From: Cinnamomum chago
Taxonomy: Eukaryota > Streptophyta > Magnoliopsida > Laurales > Lauraceae
Direction: 5' to 3'
DNA length: 64,000 bases
Assembly: GCA_038049695.1 (NCBI GenBank)
Contig: CP142461.1
Location: 41,076,001 to 41,140,000 of the forward strand
The notes under the pieces were generated by a model. It was not told the origin of the DNA. It saw nothing but the letters and a program-made list of their open reading frames with translations, and made no database searches. The first letter of the stretch is position 1. Each line of letters opens with the position of its first letter. Both the position numbers and the translations under genes were made by a program. Below are positions 33,753 to 44,271 of this stretch, one piece after another.

Positions 33753-36700
33753 ATACCTCCAAAAACCAGATACGGCGGCGAGGGATCATCAAAGTCCCGG
33801 AGAGCGTCATCCTTTCCTCCGCCGGAACAACCCCCATTTCCACCGTTTTCGCAACCTCAGCCGCCCCAGCCAGTACCTCCAGTGCTGTCCACTGGCGTTC
33901 GCTCTGCTCTTCTTCCCCCTCTGGGTCCAGCGGAGGTTCCCCCCGTCCTACAGGAGCTGCCAGGGATTCCCCGCCAGAGAAAGTCCGGAGGAAAATCTGG
34001 AGGAAAATCCGGCCCCATGTACACAGAGGGTGTTGTCCAGTCGGATTCCTCATCTCGACCTACGACAACACTCCCTCGGTGTAACGACCACCATGAGGCT
34101 ACTCACCCCCTAGATGATCAGCCACCCAGGGGTTCGCAGCGGAATGTCTCCCCACCGGATCCTCGACGACGAGGCAAAACCCCTGTCCGGGCAAAATCCC
34201 ATCACTCTCATCATCACATTCACAATGACGATCGGTCCTTTCATCGGGCCCATGGAGGAGAAGACGACCCCCTGCTTGAGGAGCTTGATGCCCAGAATCG
34301 GGTCCTCCAAGAAAAAGAGGAGTTGATTCGTCATCTCCAGGAGCGGCTCAAAGAAAATGGAAGGAGGTCTCGTATTCCACCCCCCAGGCGACAGCAGAAC
34401 CGTCCAAGCAGCCAAGACCTGAGGCAGGTCCTCAACGACAGAAGGAAAGATCGCCGCGAAGAAGAAGGCTCGAGCAGCAGCCACCTACCTAGCCACCACG
34501 GGGGATCGCACTGCGAGCCAGAGTCCCCGAGGGCAGAGAACGTGATGAGCCTGAGGGAACTGCTCGACCATTACGTCAAACAGGAGGTCCAGGCCCGATT
34601 GGCCGAGATCGGTTTCGCCCGAGATCAAGTAGAAACCTGCGATGAAGAGGACCAGGGCATGCCCCCCTTTTCCCAGGAGATAAAAGACTTTTCTCTCCCC
34701 GAGAGATTTAGCGTGCCGAGGTTCGTCCTCTATGACGGGATCTCGGACCCAGAAACACATCTGCGGCATTTCACTTAGCGGATGTCGGTTTGGGGGGATG
34801 TCGACCACCTGAATTGCAGGGTCTTCTCCTCAAGCCTAGGCGACCTCCCACTCCGATGGTTCTGCGCGATCCCTTTCGGGTCGATCACGAACTGGCGGCA
34901 GCTCCGAAGCTCATTTGTCGAGAAGTTCCAGGCGCACTGTGTCATCCCAAAGACAGGTAGCAACCTCATGGTGATCCGGATGAAGGACGGTGAAAGTATC
35001 ACTGCTTTCGCCAGAAGATTCTGGACGATATACAGCCAGATCACCGATGCCAACGATGACGTCGCCATCATGTGCTTCCGGCAGGCCTTACTCTCAGGAA
35101 ACGAACTCCAAAAGGACTTGGTCCGAACTCCTGTGACCACAATGAAGGCGCTGATGGCCAGGGTGAATCAGTACATCGAACAGGAGGAGGACGAAGCTCA
35201 TGGCAAAGAGCGGTTCGGCCTCTCGCAGAAGGGCCAAACCTCCAAAGGAGAGGGGACGTTCCCCAAGCAGAGGCCAGATAAAAGGTGGATCGCCGCCAGT
35301 TCGGCAACCTTCTCCACTCGATCTCGGGTAGCAGCAAGAGACCAAGGTTCAAGCCTACCAGACCGGCCGGAGATCCTTACAGAGCCGTCAATGTCGTCTT
35401 TAAAGAGCCCATCTACAGACTCCTAGGCAAGATCAAGACAGAGCCCTACTTCCAGTGGCCGCAGACGATGAGGGGCGACCCGTCTACCAGAGACCGGAGC
35501 AAGAACTGTTCCTACCATAAGCAGCACGGGCACATGACTGAGGACTGCATGGCCCTGAAGTCCCACCTCGAGAAGCTCGTCAGGGATGGACACCTTCGGG
35601 AGTACATCAAGGAAGGAGAGAGGATCAACCAGGCTCAGCAGCGCGCTCCACCGCCTCCACCCAATAATGATCAAGACAGCGACGAGCCAGTGGGAATCGT
35701 CAACGTCATTCACCTAGCCCCCGCTCCCAATAAAGGAAGTCACCAAGCTCGATCGGAAGCCAGGAGGACTGCCCATGGCAAACAAGTGATGTCGGCCGAG
35801 CTGGAGCCTGCACCAAAGAAAGCTAGGAAGGAAAACCCTAAGATCTGGTTCTCGGACGAGGACCTGGGAGGGGTCCAACTCCCCCACAATGACGCACTTG
35901 CCCTCACCTTCTGGCTGAACAATTACACCGTGAAGCGCGTCCTCATAGATCCAGGGAGTTCGTCCGAGATCCTCTACTTCAGCTGCTTCAAGCAGATCGG
36001 TTTGACTGAGTCTGACCTACAGGAAGCCTGCGTCCCCTTAGTAGGCTTTTGCGCCAAGCCAGTGTACCCCAAGGGGAGGATCTCGCTTGAAGTCAGAGTA
36101 GGGGGCGCCACGAGGATGGCCGACTTTATGGTAGTGGACGCCCCGTCTCCTTACAATGTAATAATGGGACGGAGTTAACTGCATGCCATGGAGGCAGTAC
36201 CCTCCACCCTTGACCAGAAGCTCAAGTTTCCACTAGAGAGGGCTAGAGGGGTGTTCAAGATAGTAACCGTGCGGGGAGATCAGCAGATGACCCGGCAGTG
36301 CCTCACGGCCATAGTGCCTGGCGAAACGGAGCCGCAGCAAGTGCATATGACCGAACTCGAGGACGTCGATCGCTCAGCAGAGCAGAAGAGTGTAGAAGCG
36401 CTCACCGAGGTCAGGATCGATGCCGATGACCCGGAGCGGAATTTCCTACTGGGGGGTCAGCTCGCCGGCAACGAGAAGTCCGAACTGCTCGACTTCCTGC
36501 TGCAAAACAAGGATGTCTTCGCTTGGACTCCATATGAGATGCCTAGGATCGACCCCAAAGTCATGTGCCACAAGCTGAATGTTGACCCCGGGCACAAGCC
36601 CATAGTGCAAAAGGCCCGCAGAACAGGGGTCCCGCAAACAGAAGCAGTAATGGAAGAAGTAGACAAACTCCTCGAGGCCGGAGCAATCCGCGAAGTGCAC

Positions 36701-39683
36701 TATCGGAAGTGGTTGGCCAACACAGTAGTGCTTAAGAAGAAGAATGGCAAGTGGAGGGTCTGTGTGGACTTCACCGACCTCAACAAAGCCTGTCCCAAGG
36801 ACAACTTCCCCCTCCCAAAAATCGACCAGATGATCGACGCAACCTCGGGGCACGACAGAATGAGCTTCCTCGACGCCTACCGAGGTTACCACCAGATCCC
36901 CATGCATGGGCCTGATGAGGAGAAAACAGCATTCATAACCCCCTGAGGCATCTACTGTTATAGAGTGATGCCCTTTGGGTTAAAGAATGCCGGGGTGACA
37001 TACCGGAGGCTGGTCACCAAGATGTTTCGCGCCCAGCTTGGGAAGACGGTGGAGGTCTACATCGATGACATGGTGGTCAAGTCCAAGAAGTCGCAGGACC
37101 ATCTTGCGGACCTGCGCCAAACATTCGTCGTCCTCAGAAAATTCCAGCTCAAATTAAACGCCTCCAAGTGTGCATTTGGCGTCGGTTCCGGCAAGTTCCT
37201 GGGAAGCCTGGTGACCAGGAGAGGGATTGAGGCCAATCCAGAGCAGATTGCAGCTATCCAGGCGATTCAAAGTCTGACCTCGGCCAAGCAGGTCCAAAGA
37301 CACACAGGGATGGCTGCTGCGCTCAATCGCTTCATTAGTCGAGCTTCGGACAAATGTCGCCCTTTCTTTCAGCTCCTGAAAAAGAGCTCCAAATTTCAGT
37401 GGACTCATGAATGTGATCAAGTGCTGGAGAAGCTCAAAGAGTACCTTTCCTCGCCACCACTGTTGTCCACGCCAACACATGGTGACCTCCTCTATCTCTC
37501 TCTGACAGTCTCAGACCACGTAGTGAGCTCGGTGTTAGTTCGGGAGAACGACAAGTAGCAGCAGCCCATTTACTATACAAGCAAGATCCTGCTCGACACC
37601 GAGACCAGGTACCTGCCACTCGAGAAGCTGGCGCTAGCACTCATCAGCGCCTTTCGCAAACTCTCTCACTGCTTCCAGACATACACGGTGGTGGTTGTCA
37701 CGGAGTACCCGCTCAAATCCCTCTTTCGGAAGGCGGACTTTTCCGGCAGAATCTCCAAGTGGGCCGTCGAACTGGGGTAATTCGATATTCAGTATCAACC
37801 CAGAACGGCGATCAAAGCACAAATCCTGGCAGATTTCATCGTCGAATTCACTTCTCCTAGTTCGGCACCGACCTTACTCGATACCGAACTGGGGGGCAGC
37901 AGGGATAATGAGACAGCCGAGGCCGAGCAAGACCGATCTTGGAAACAGTTCCTTGAGACGACCTGGAAGGTCTTCATCGACGGATCCTCGACATCCAGAA
38001 GGGCTGGCGCCGGTGTAGTCCTCCTATCACCAGAGGGTCTGGTCATCGAGCAAGCACTGACTTTTGACTTCAAAGCTTCTAATAATGAAGTGGAGTACGA
38101 AGCACTGATTGCGGGTCTCGGTAGCGCAATAATACTGGGGGCACGTCGACTAGTAGTCTTCAGCGACTCTCAGTTGGTAACGAACCAGCTGAGTGGAGAC
38201 TATCAAGCCCGAGATGAAAGGATGTCAGCCTACTTAGCCCACACGAAGCAACTCCTCTCCCAGTTTGAGAAAGCAGAAGTCAAGCAGATCGGCAGAGAGT
38301 CCAACTGCCACGCAGACGCCCTAGCCAACTTGGCATCGGCCGTAAAAGCAGGAAAAAAGGACAGTTGATGTGGGGACATTGAAAAAATCAAGCATAGAAC
38401 TCCACCCAGCTCGGCAAGTCCTCTGCGTTGATCTCGGTCCAAGCTGGATGGATCCAATCATAGCATTCCTCAAAGAAGATAGGCTCCCAGAAGACAAGAG
38501 TGAAGCCCATAAGGTCAGGATAAAAGCGGCTCACTTTTGGCTATCCCCAGATGAGAAGCTCTACAGAAAGTCCTACACGGGACCATATCTCCAATGCGTT
38601 CATCCGAGCAAGGTATAGGACTTCCTTTTCGAGATTCACGAAGGAATTTGCGGAAGCCACATCGGAGGAAGGTCGCTGGCATACAGAGCCATCAGTCAAG
38701 GCTATTGGTGGCCCTATATGCAGAAGGATGCCCAGCTCTACGCCAGGAAGTGTGAAAAATGTTAGAAGCTCTCCCAATCCCTGCACCAACCAGCACAGGA
38801 CTTGAGTCCTCTCTCCAGCCCATGGCCTTTCGCTCAGTGGGGGCTAGACATCGTAGGACCTCTTCACCGAACTCCAGGAAACAAAAGATGGCTGATAGTG
38901 GCCACCGATTACTTCACCAAGTGGATAGAGGCGGAGGCCTTATCCTCCATCACCGAGCAAGACACAAAGAATTTTGTGCGGAAAAGCATTGTCACGAGAT
39001 TTGGGATTCCCCGAACTCTGGTCTCGGACAACGGGACCCAATTCGACTCCAACTTCTTTAAGAACTTCTGCCAGGAGCTCGGTATAAGGAACCTTTATGT
39101 AACTCCGGCCTACCCCCAGAGCAACGGACAGGCTGAGATCTCGAATAAGGTGATGCTGGACAGATTCAAGAAGAGACTCGATAGAGCTAAGGGTAGATGG
39201 GTGGAAGAACTGCCAAGTGTGCTTTGGGCGTACAGAACCACCCCGAGACGGTCCACTTCGGCAACTCCTATCTCCTTGGCCTACGGAATGGAAGCTGTAA
39301 TCCCTCTCGAGGTTGGCCTTTCGACCTTGAGGTCGGATCTCTTCAACCAGGGGCAGAATGAAGTAAATCTCGCCAAAGAGCTCGATTTGGTCGAGGAACG
39401 AAGAGAAGCAGCATCCATGCGCCTGGCCTCCTACCAGCAGTAACTATCCAAGGGATACAATCAGAGGGTCAAAAAAAGGAAGTTCTCATTCGGGGAACTT
39501 GTCTTAAAAAGGGCGCTTCCAGCGGACAAAGATCCCAACGAAGGCAAGCTAGTCACAAACTGGCTCGGGCCTTTTAAAGTAGTCTCGGTATCCGGGAGGT
39601 CGGCCTATAGGCTCGAGAGCATGGACGGCAGATAATTGTCACGACCATGGAATGCAGCGCACCTCAAGAAATACTACTTCTAA
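33753..39683 (+). pseudogene. E2 gag-pol, heavily mutated
   Basis: Homology to E1 and E3 covers gag (FSVPRFVLYDGISDPETHLR near 34705; zinc motif CSYHKQHGHMTEDC near 35507-35548), protease (VLIDPGSSSEILY near 35940), reverse transcriptase (YIDDMVVKS near 37060), RNase H, archaeal-type RNase H (VFIDGSS near 37970) and integrase (SDNGTQFDS near 39024). The gag start is ATA at 33753-33755, where E3 has ATG. Stops include 34776-34778, 36176-36178, 36944-36946, 37556-37558, 37778-37780, 38616-38618, one near 38763 and one near 39441; frame changes occur near 35320 and in an A run near 38352. The copy cannot make a working polyprotein. Confidence 0.92.
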
Positions 39684-39748
39684 ATGTACTCAAGTGATAA
39701 ATCAATGAAAATGGAATCTTTTGGAGAAAGTGTGCCTTTGTATCCTTT

Positions 39749-40040
39749 GGCTCCGGTCCTCCCACCAGTCTCCTTGAGTTCGGTCATAGGACCAGCTCCC
39801 AAGGCTCCGGTCCTCGCACCAGCCTCCTTGAGTTCGGTCGTAGGACCAGCTCCCAAGGCTCCGGTCCTCGCACCAGCCTCCTTGAGTTCGGTCGTAGGAC
39901 CAGCTCCCAAGGCTCTAGTCCTCGCACCAATGTCCTTGAGTTCGGTCATAGGACCAGCTCCCAAGGCTCCGACCTTCGCGCCAGCCTTCTTGAAATCGGC
40001 CACGGGACCAGGACCTTGTTCCTCGCAGCAGCCTTGTTGA
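39749..40040. repeat. 54-bp tandem repeat array, about 5 copies
   Basis: Unit begins GGCTCCGGTCCTCGCACCAG and contains TTGAGTTCGGTCGTAGGACC; starts at 39749, 39803, 39857, 39911 and 39965. It sits between the end of pol and the end of the antisense gene, at the same place as the unrelated 58-bp array in E1. Confidence 0.95.
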
Positions 40041-40616
40041 GTTCGGATATCAGGCCATCCCCCTTGGGACGAGAGCAATCAAGTATCTAAAAATTCACTC
40101 TGAAAGTCTCAGAGCTCAGCCTATCTTTGAATCCAGCCAAACCCCCCGGGTTGTCAAAGTCGATGGCACGGCCCTGACCCTCCAAAAATTCCCTCGGTTG
40201 CACGTTGGTAAAGCCCAGCCTTAGGGCCAGATGTTCACCGATCTCGCCCACTTGAAGGTTTGAAGGATCGGTCAAGAGACAGCGAGCCTTGTCATCACCC
40301 GGACTTACGGACTCACCGACCTTAGCTACTTGGAAAGTTCAAAGACAAGGGGGGCTCGTTCTCATTCAATATCCCGAGATTGGAAGGGTAAAGTCCAGTT
40401 TCTTCGTCGACCTTAGCCACTTGCAGGTTTTGGTCATGTTTAAAACATCAGAACATCCACACACCATTGCAAGAAGATAGAAATGAAAAGACAGCTGGAG
40501 AATTAAAATAAAAATTGTTTTTCATTGATAAGAAAAGATGATTACAAAGCTCTGTACACTCAGGAAAAAGAAAAAATACGTCAAGGAAAGGAAAAAAAGA
40601 CAGATTCCTATTTGCT

Positions 40617-42967
40617 CTACTTCTCGGGCGCCGCAGCTTTATTCTTCGGCTTTGGAGGGACGGATGTAGCAAGGGCGCCTGAAGCCTCGGGCGGAGGAGC
40701 CATGGAGGAAGCCTGGGCCTTGTCGCCCTCGGCAGGAGTCAGGGGCGGAGGAGGAGGGCCTCGAACTTCGGGAGTGGCTTCCGGAGGGTTGGAGTCAGGC
40801 TCTAACTTTAGGCTCGTTATGACATACTGGAATTGGGGAAGATTCGCGAATATGGGGTCATCCTCAGAAACCCCGTACTCGCGAAGAGCCTCCCTGCATC
40901 CCATCTCGTACAACACCGGGCTCAGATCTTTGATCTGAGCCACGTACTCCGCCGACGCCCAATCCACTCCTTCTTGATATGCCTTTGCGGCCCGAGCACG
41001 CAGAGTGGATTCGACATCGGCCCGCTCCTTTCTGGAGGACTCAAGCTCGGCCTCTTTTCCAACCCTCTCGGTTTCCTTCTTGGCGAGCTCGGCCTCCAGC
41101 TGAGTCACCCTCCTCGCCTTGTCCTTGGCTGCGGCCTTTAGGTGCTTATTCTCGCCTCGCAACTTGATTATCTCGGCCTTCGCCGCTTGTTGTACCATTG
41201 TGAACTCGACGATCTTTTCCTCCGCCTTCTTTATTTCCGCCGCATTGGCTTCCAGGTCATCCCCCATTTTCTTCTTTTCCTTGTCCATCTCGATAACCCG
41301 AGTGGCTGTCTCCTCTGTCCTCTCCAGTATTATTTGGAGCCTCTGTACATTCTGCAAAAGGACAAATGGGGCAAGAAGTCAGAGCGGAAAACAAAGGCAT
41401 AAAGTTCAAAGGCAGAAGAAGCGGGAATCACCTCGAGCGACGCCTTCATCATCGAGTAGAGTAGGCTCATTGTCCCGGATTTATTGTGCCTCTCCATGTC
41501 CAAAGGGAGAGCACATCCCCGGGCAACCGCCAGAGCGTCCTGGTGGAGGTCCCCATCCGATCCTCCACGGTCATAGGCTCGCAGGGGTTGAGGTCAAAGT
41601 TGGGCCTCTAGGGCATCGGTTTGTGAGGTCGGGCCTGTGGATCCGCCTCCTGGACCCTTTCCTCCTCGCCCCCCACGTGGGGCCTCTTCTCGGGTGGCCC
41701 TCACCGTCCTTCTCGGCCTCCGCTACCCGCGGCCAAGTTTCTCTTGGCAACGGAGTCTCCTTCTCGGCCTCCGCTACCCGTGGCCGAGTCTCCTTAGGCG
41801 GCCGCGAGTCTTTGGGAGGCCGGGCATCCTTGGGAGGCTCTTTCGACCTCCCCCTCTTCTCCTGCGGGGGGCCTCTCGCGCTCTTGCCTTTAGCGGAGGA
41901 GGAGGTCCCTGCTACGCCCAAGGAACCGGAGGAGGCGCTGGCTGAAGAGCCTTGAGCAGCGTTAGGCCCGCCGGGGGCACGCTTCGGGGTGGGGGGAACT
42001 CGGCCCTCGAAAATCACGGCCCCCAAATTCTTCAAAGGAGGGCGCGGCCCGTCCATCTCCTCTTCCGCTTGGTCTCGATCGGGGGAGCTGTCTACAACTA
42101 AGATCGGTCCCTGAGGCTCCGAGGTCTGGCCGCTGGTCTCCGCAAGCGCAAGCACGATCTCCCCAATCGGCTCAAGGGGGATATCGGCAGTCTTCCTAGT
42201 GTAAGACTGGTACCGAGGCTTGTACCCGAGCAACGAGAATGCAGCCCGATCGTGGTGACCGTGGTGGCGGTAGATCTTCGCTAGCCACGCGTCGTTCCTC
42301 TTCCAACGATTGAGGCCGGCCTCTCTCCTCCTTCGCTGAACACCTGCGCAGAATAAAGAGGGCGTCAGTTCGGCAAATTAGCAGTGAAACAAACACAAGT
42401 AGCCCGGGGAAGCGAGTATTTACTCAGAGGGGTCCCAGGTTTGTGTGGAACCTGGATTCTCCGCGCCACCTCGGTCTCGGACGCCCCGAACTTCCAGTTC
42501 CCCGAAACCAGCAGACGGTCATCCCCAGCGTATTTGCTTGAGTCCTCCAGGGCGTTAATCAAGGGTCGGCGCCTAGCCTTCACCCGAAGATAGTAAGAAT
42601 CCTCGCCCCCCGCGGACTTGCAGATGTCATAGACATCCTCTATATCATGCACCCCGAGGTTGATATCTAGGATCTGGTTCAACTCCGCTACGCCCATTAT
42701 TATTTTGAACCCATTAGGCATCAGTTGGAAGGGGAAGATCCGCCACGTGCTGAGGCAGGATCGGAGGAGCGGGTGGATTGGGAACCTAACCCTACCCTCA
42801 CATACCGACACCAGAGGGAAGGGCATCCAATCCTTGAAAGTAATGAAGCCATCAAAGAGGCCCTGGAAGTCATTGGGCTTCACCAGAACGTCAGCTGGTA
42901 TTTCATACGCCTCCCTGAATCCCTCCAGGGCAGAGGGACCCTCTAACCAGTGGCTGTAGATCCCCAT
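40617..42967 (-). pseudogene. E2 antisense additional gene (gypsy-associated Transposase_28-like protein)
   Basis: Exons 42424-42967, 41432-42343 and 40617-41351 run opposite to gag-pol. Exon 1 shares the E1 domain (WMPFPLVSVC, HPLLRSCLSTW, LMPNGFKIIMGVAELNQIL). Exon 2 continues LNRWKRNDAWLAKIY, then YKPRYQSYTRK and a charged Pro/Arg-rich stretch. Exon 3 is an intact 245-codon segment with a long coiled coil and a Pro-rich tail ending NKAAAPEK. Intron borders are GT-AG with phases 1 and 0 as in E1. Exon 2 length implies one frameshift (probably near 41600). The protein is clearly homologous to, but well diverged from, the E1 one. Role unknown. Confidence 0.8.
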
Positions 42968-43585
42968 TTTCTAAAGGCTAAAGGGAAAGCGAGCAGAAGG
43001 CAGAGAAGAAGGAACAAGACCTAGAAAAACCTAAGGGATGGAAAACCTTTGGACGAAAGGAAAAAGAGATAGAGAGAAAGAAACAGAGAGGAAAACTCAC
43101 AGAGAAGGTGTGACGGATTGCAAAGAGTGAAAAGCGAGAAGACTCCGGGTTCGTTGAGGTTCTGTTTTTGGCAAAAAATTTCCTTCAGCAGGATCTCCTT
43201 CAGACGAAAGCTAAGGTAAGTGGAGATAGGGAAGGGAGCGTCCCTATTTTATAGAGGTTCGCCCCTCTTGATTGCCACGCACGCGAAGCAACGCCTCGGG
43301 CTCACCACGCGCCGCTTCGATCCCGGTGAACGACCAAACGAAGGGTTACACGTGGCAGCGTCGGCCCATCCCCCGCCATGCCTCTGGTACAATACTTACC
43401 ACCTCGGGCATACGGAACGACGCCCGCGTGCCCACCTTGGTGAAGCAATTATGATACCACATTTATTGCCTAGGGCAAATGAAAAGGTGTCATGATGAGG
43501 ATCTCACGACAACAAGATACGACAAGACAGGGGGCCAGCGCATCCTTTCCGTCTTAGCTCCCGACCTCAGAGAGAACTCTAAGAG

Positions 43586-43605
43586 GTCGAGAGCTAGGGG
43601 GCAAT
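43586..43605 (+). other. E2 polypurine tract
   Basis: GAGAGCTAGGGGGCAAT lies directly before the 3' LTR, matching the E1 tract. Confidence 0.8.
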
Positions 43606-44271
43606 TGTGTGGGGTCATTTCGTGATTACGGATTTGTGTGGGACCGCTCCTCAAATTCCAGGATTATCCTCGGTCTCGGTGTTGAGCCAGCTCGGTGGAA
43701 GCGCCAGTTCGGGGAAGCACGGAGTCCGTCTCGGTGGTCATGCCTGCTGGTGTCCACCCCGGTCTCGGTCCTAACTTGATCTCGGTCTCCTGTCATTCAG
43801 CCATAAATGCGCTGCCATGACGGTGGACGGCTGACTGACAAGTAGAGTGGGCGCCGGGCCTACATAAGTGGCACGCCTTATTTCAGGGTCACATCTACAG
43901 GCATAGGGGATGGCCCGACAGGACGTTCCCTTTTTACCTACCCCCACTCAGGAGAGAAAGTACATGCTGATGGGACTTTCATCTCTCCCTAAGGGTCCAC
44001 TCCAACAAGACTCCCACGTCTATATAGTGCATGGAGAAAAACAACAGGAGGTAAGCGATAAGCCTGACCCATGCTTCTTCTTCCTGATTCTCCTCTCAGT
44101 TGCCAAGCTAACTTAGCCATCGGAGTGCCCTCGGCTACCCACAACCAGGGGCTCTGACCTTTGTTCTTCTTTTTAGATCACCGGAGGTTGATCCTTTCCC
44201 AGAATCATCAAATTAAGAGGTTAATCCTCTCCAAAACCCAAAACCAAGTCCGTAATTTTTAGGCACTTACA
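43606..44271 (+). repeat. E2 3' LTR
   Basis: 666 bp, TGTGTGGGG to CACTTACA, partner of 31983-32653. It lacks a 12-bp stretch (an AACCATAAATGC repeat) that the 5' copy has. Confidence 0.95.

Larger units (their letters stand above)
31983..44271 (+). mobile_element. E2: Ty3/gypsy Tat-type LTR retrotransposon, chimeric
   Basis: A 12.3-kb plus-strand element is flanked by exact TTATC duplications (31978-31982 and 44272-44276). Order: 5' LTR 31983-32653, a primer-binding-like site, an unusual leader with CGGCCA repeats, a second unrelated LTR tail (about 33215-33698) with its own primer site, gag-pol 33753-39683, a tandem repeat 39749-40040, an antisense extra gene 42967-40617, polypurine tract and 3' LTR 43606-44271. 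The dual RNase H and antisense gene place it in the Tat group. The LTRs differ at roughly 3-4 % of sites plus a 12-bp indel, so it is older than E1. Confidence 0.92.

Noticed and set aside
41637-41955. Plus-strand Pro/Arg-rich open frames near 41.6-41.9 kb
   Set aside because: They are shadows of exon 2 of the E2 antisense gene.
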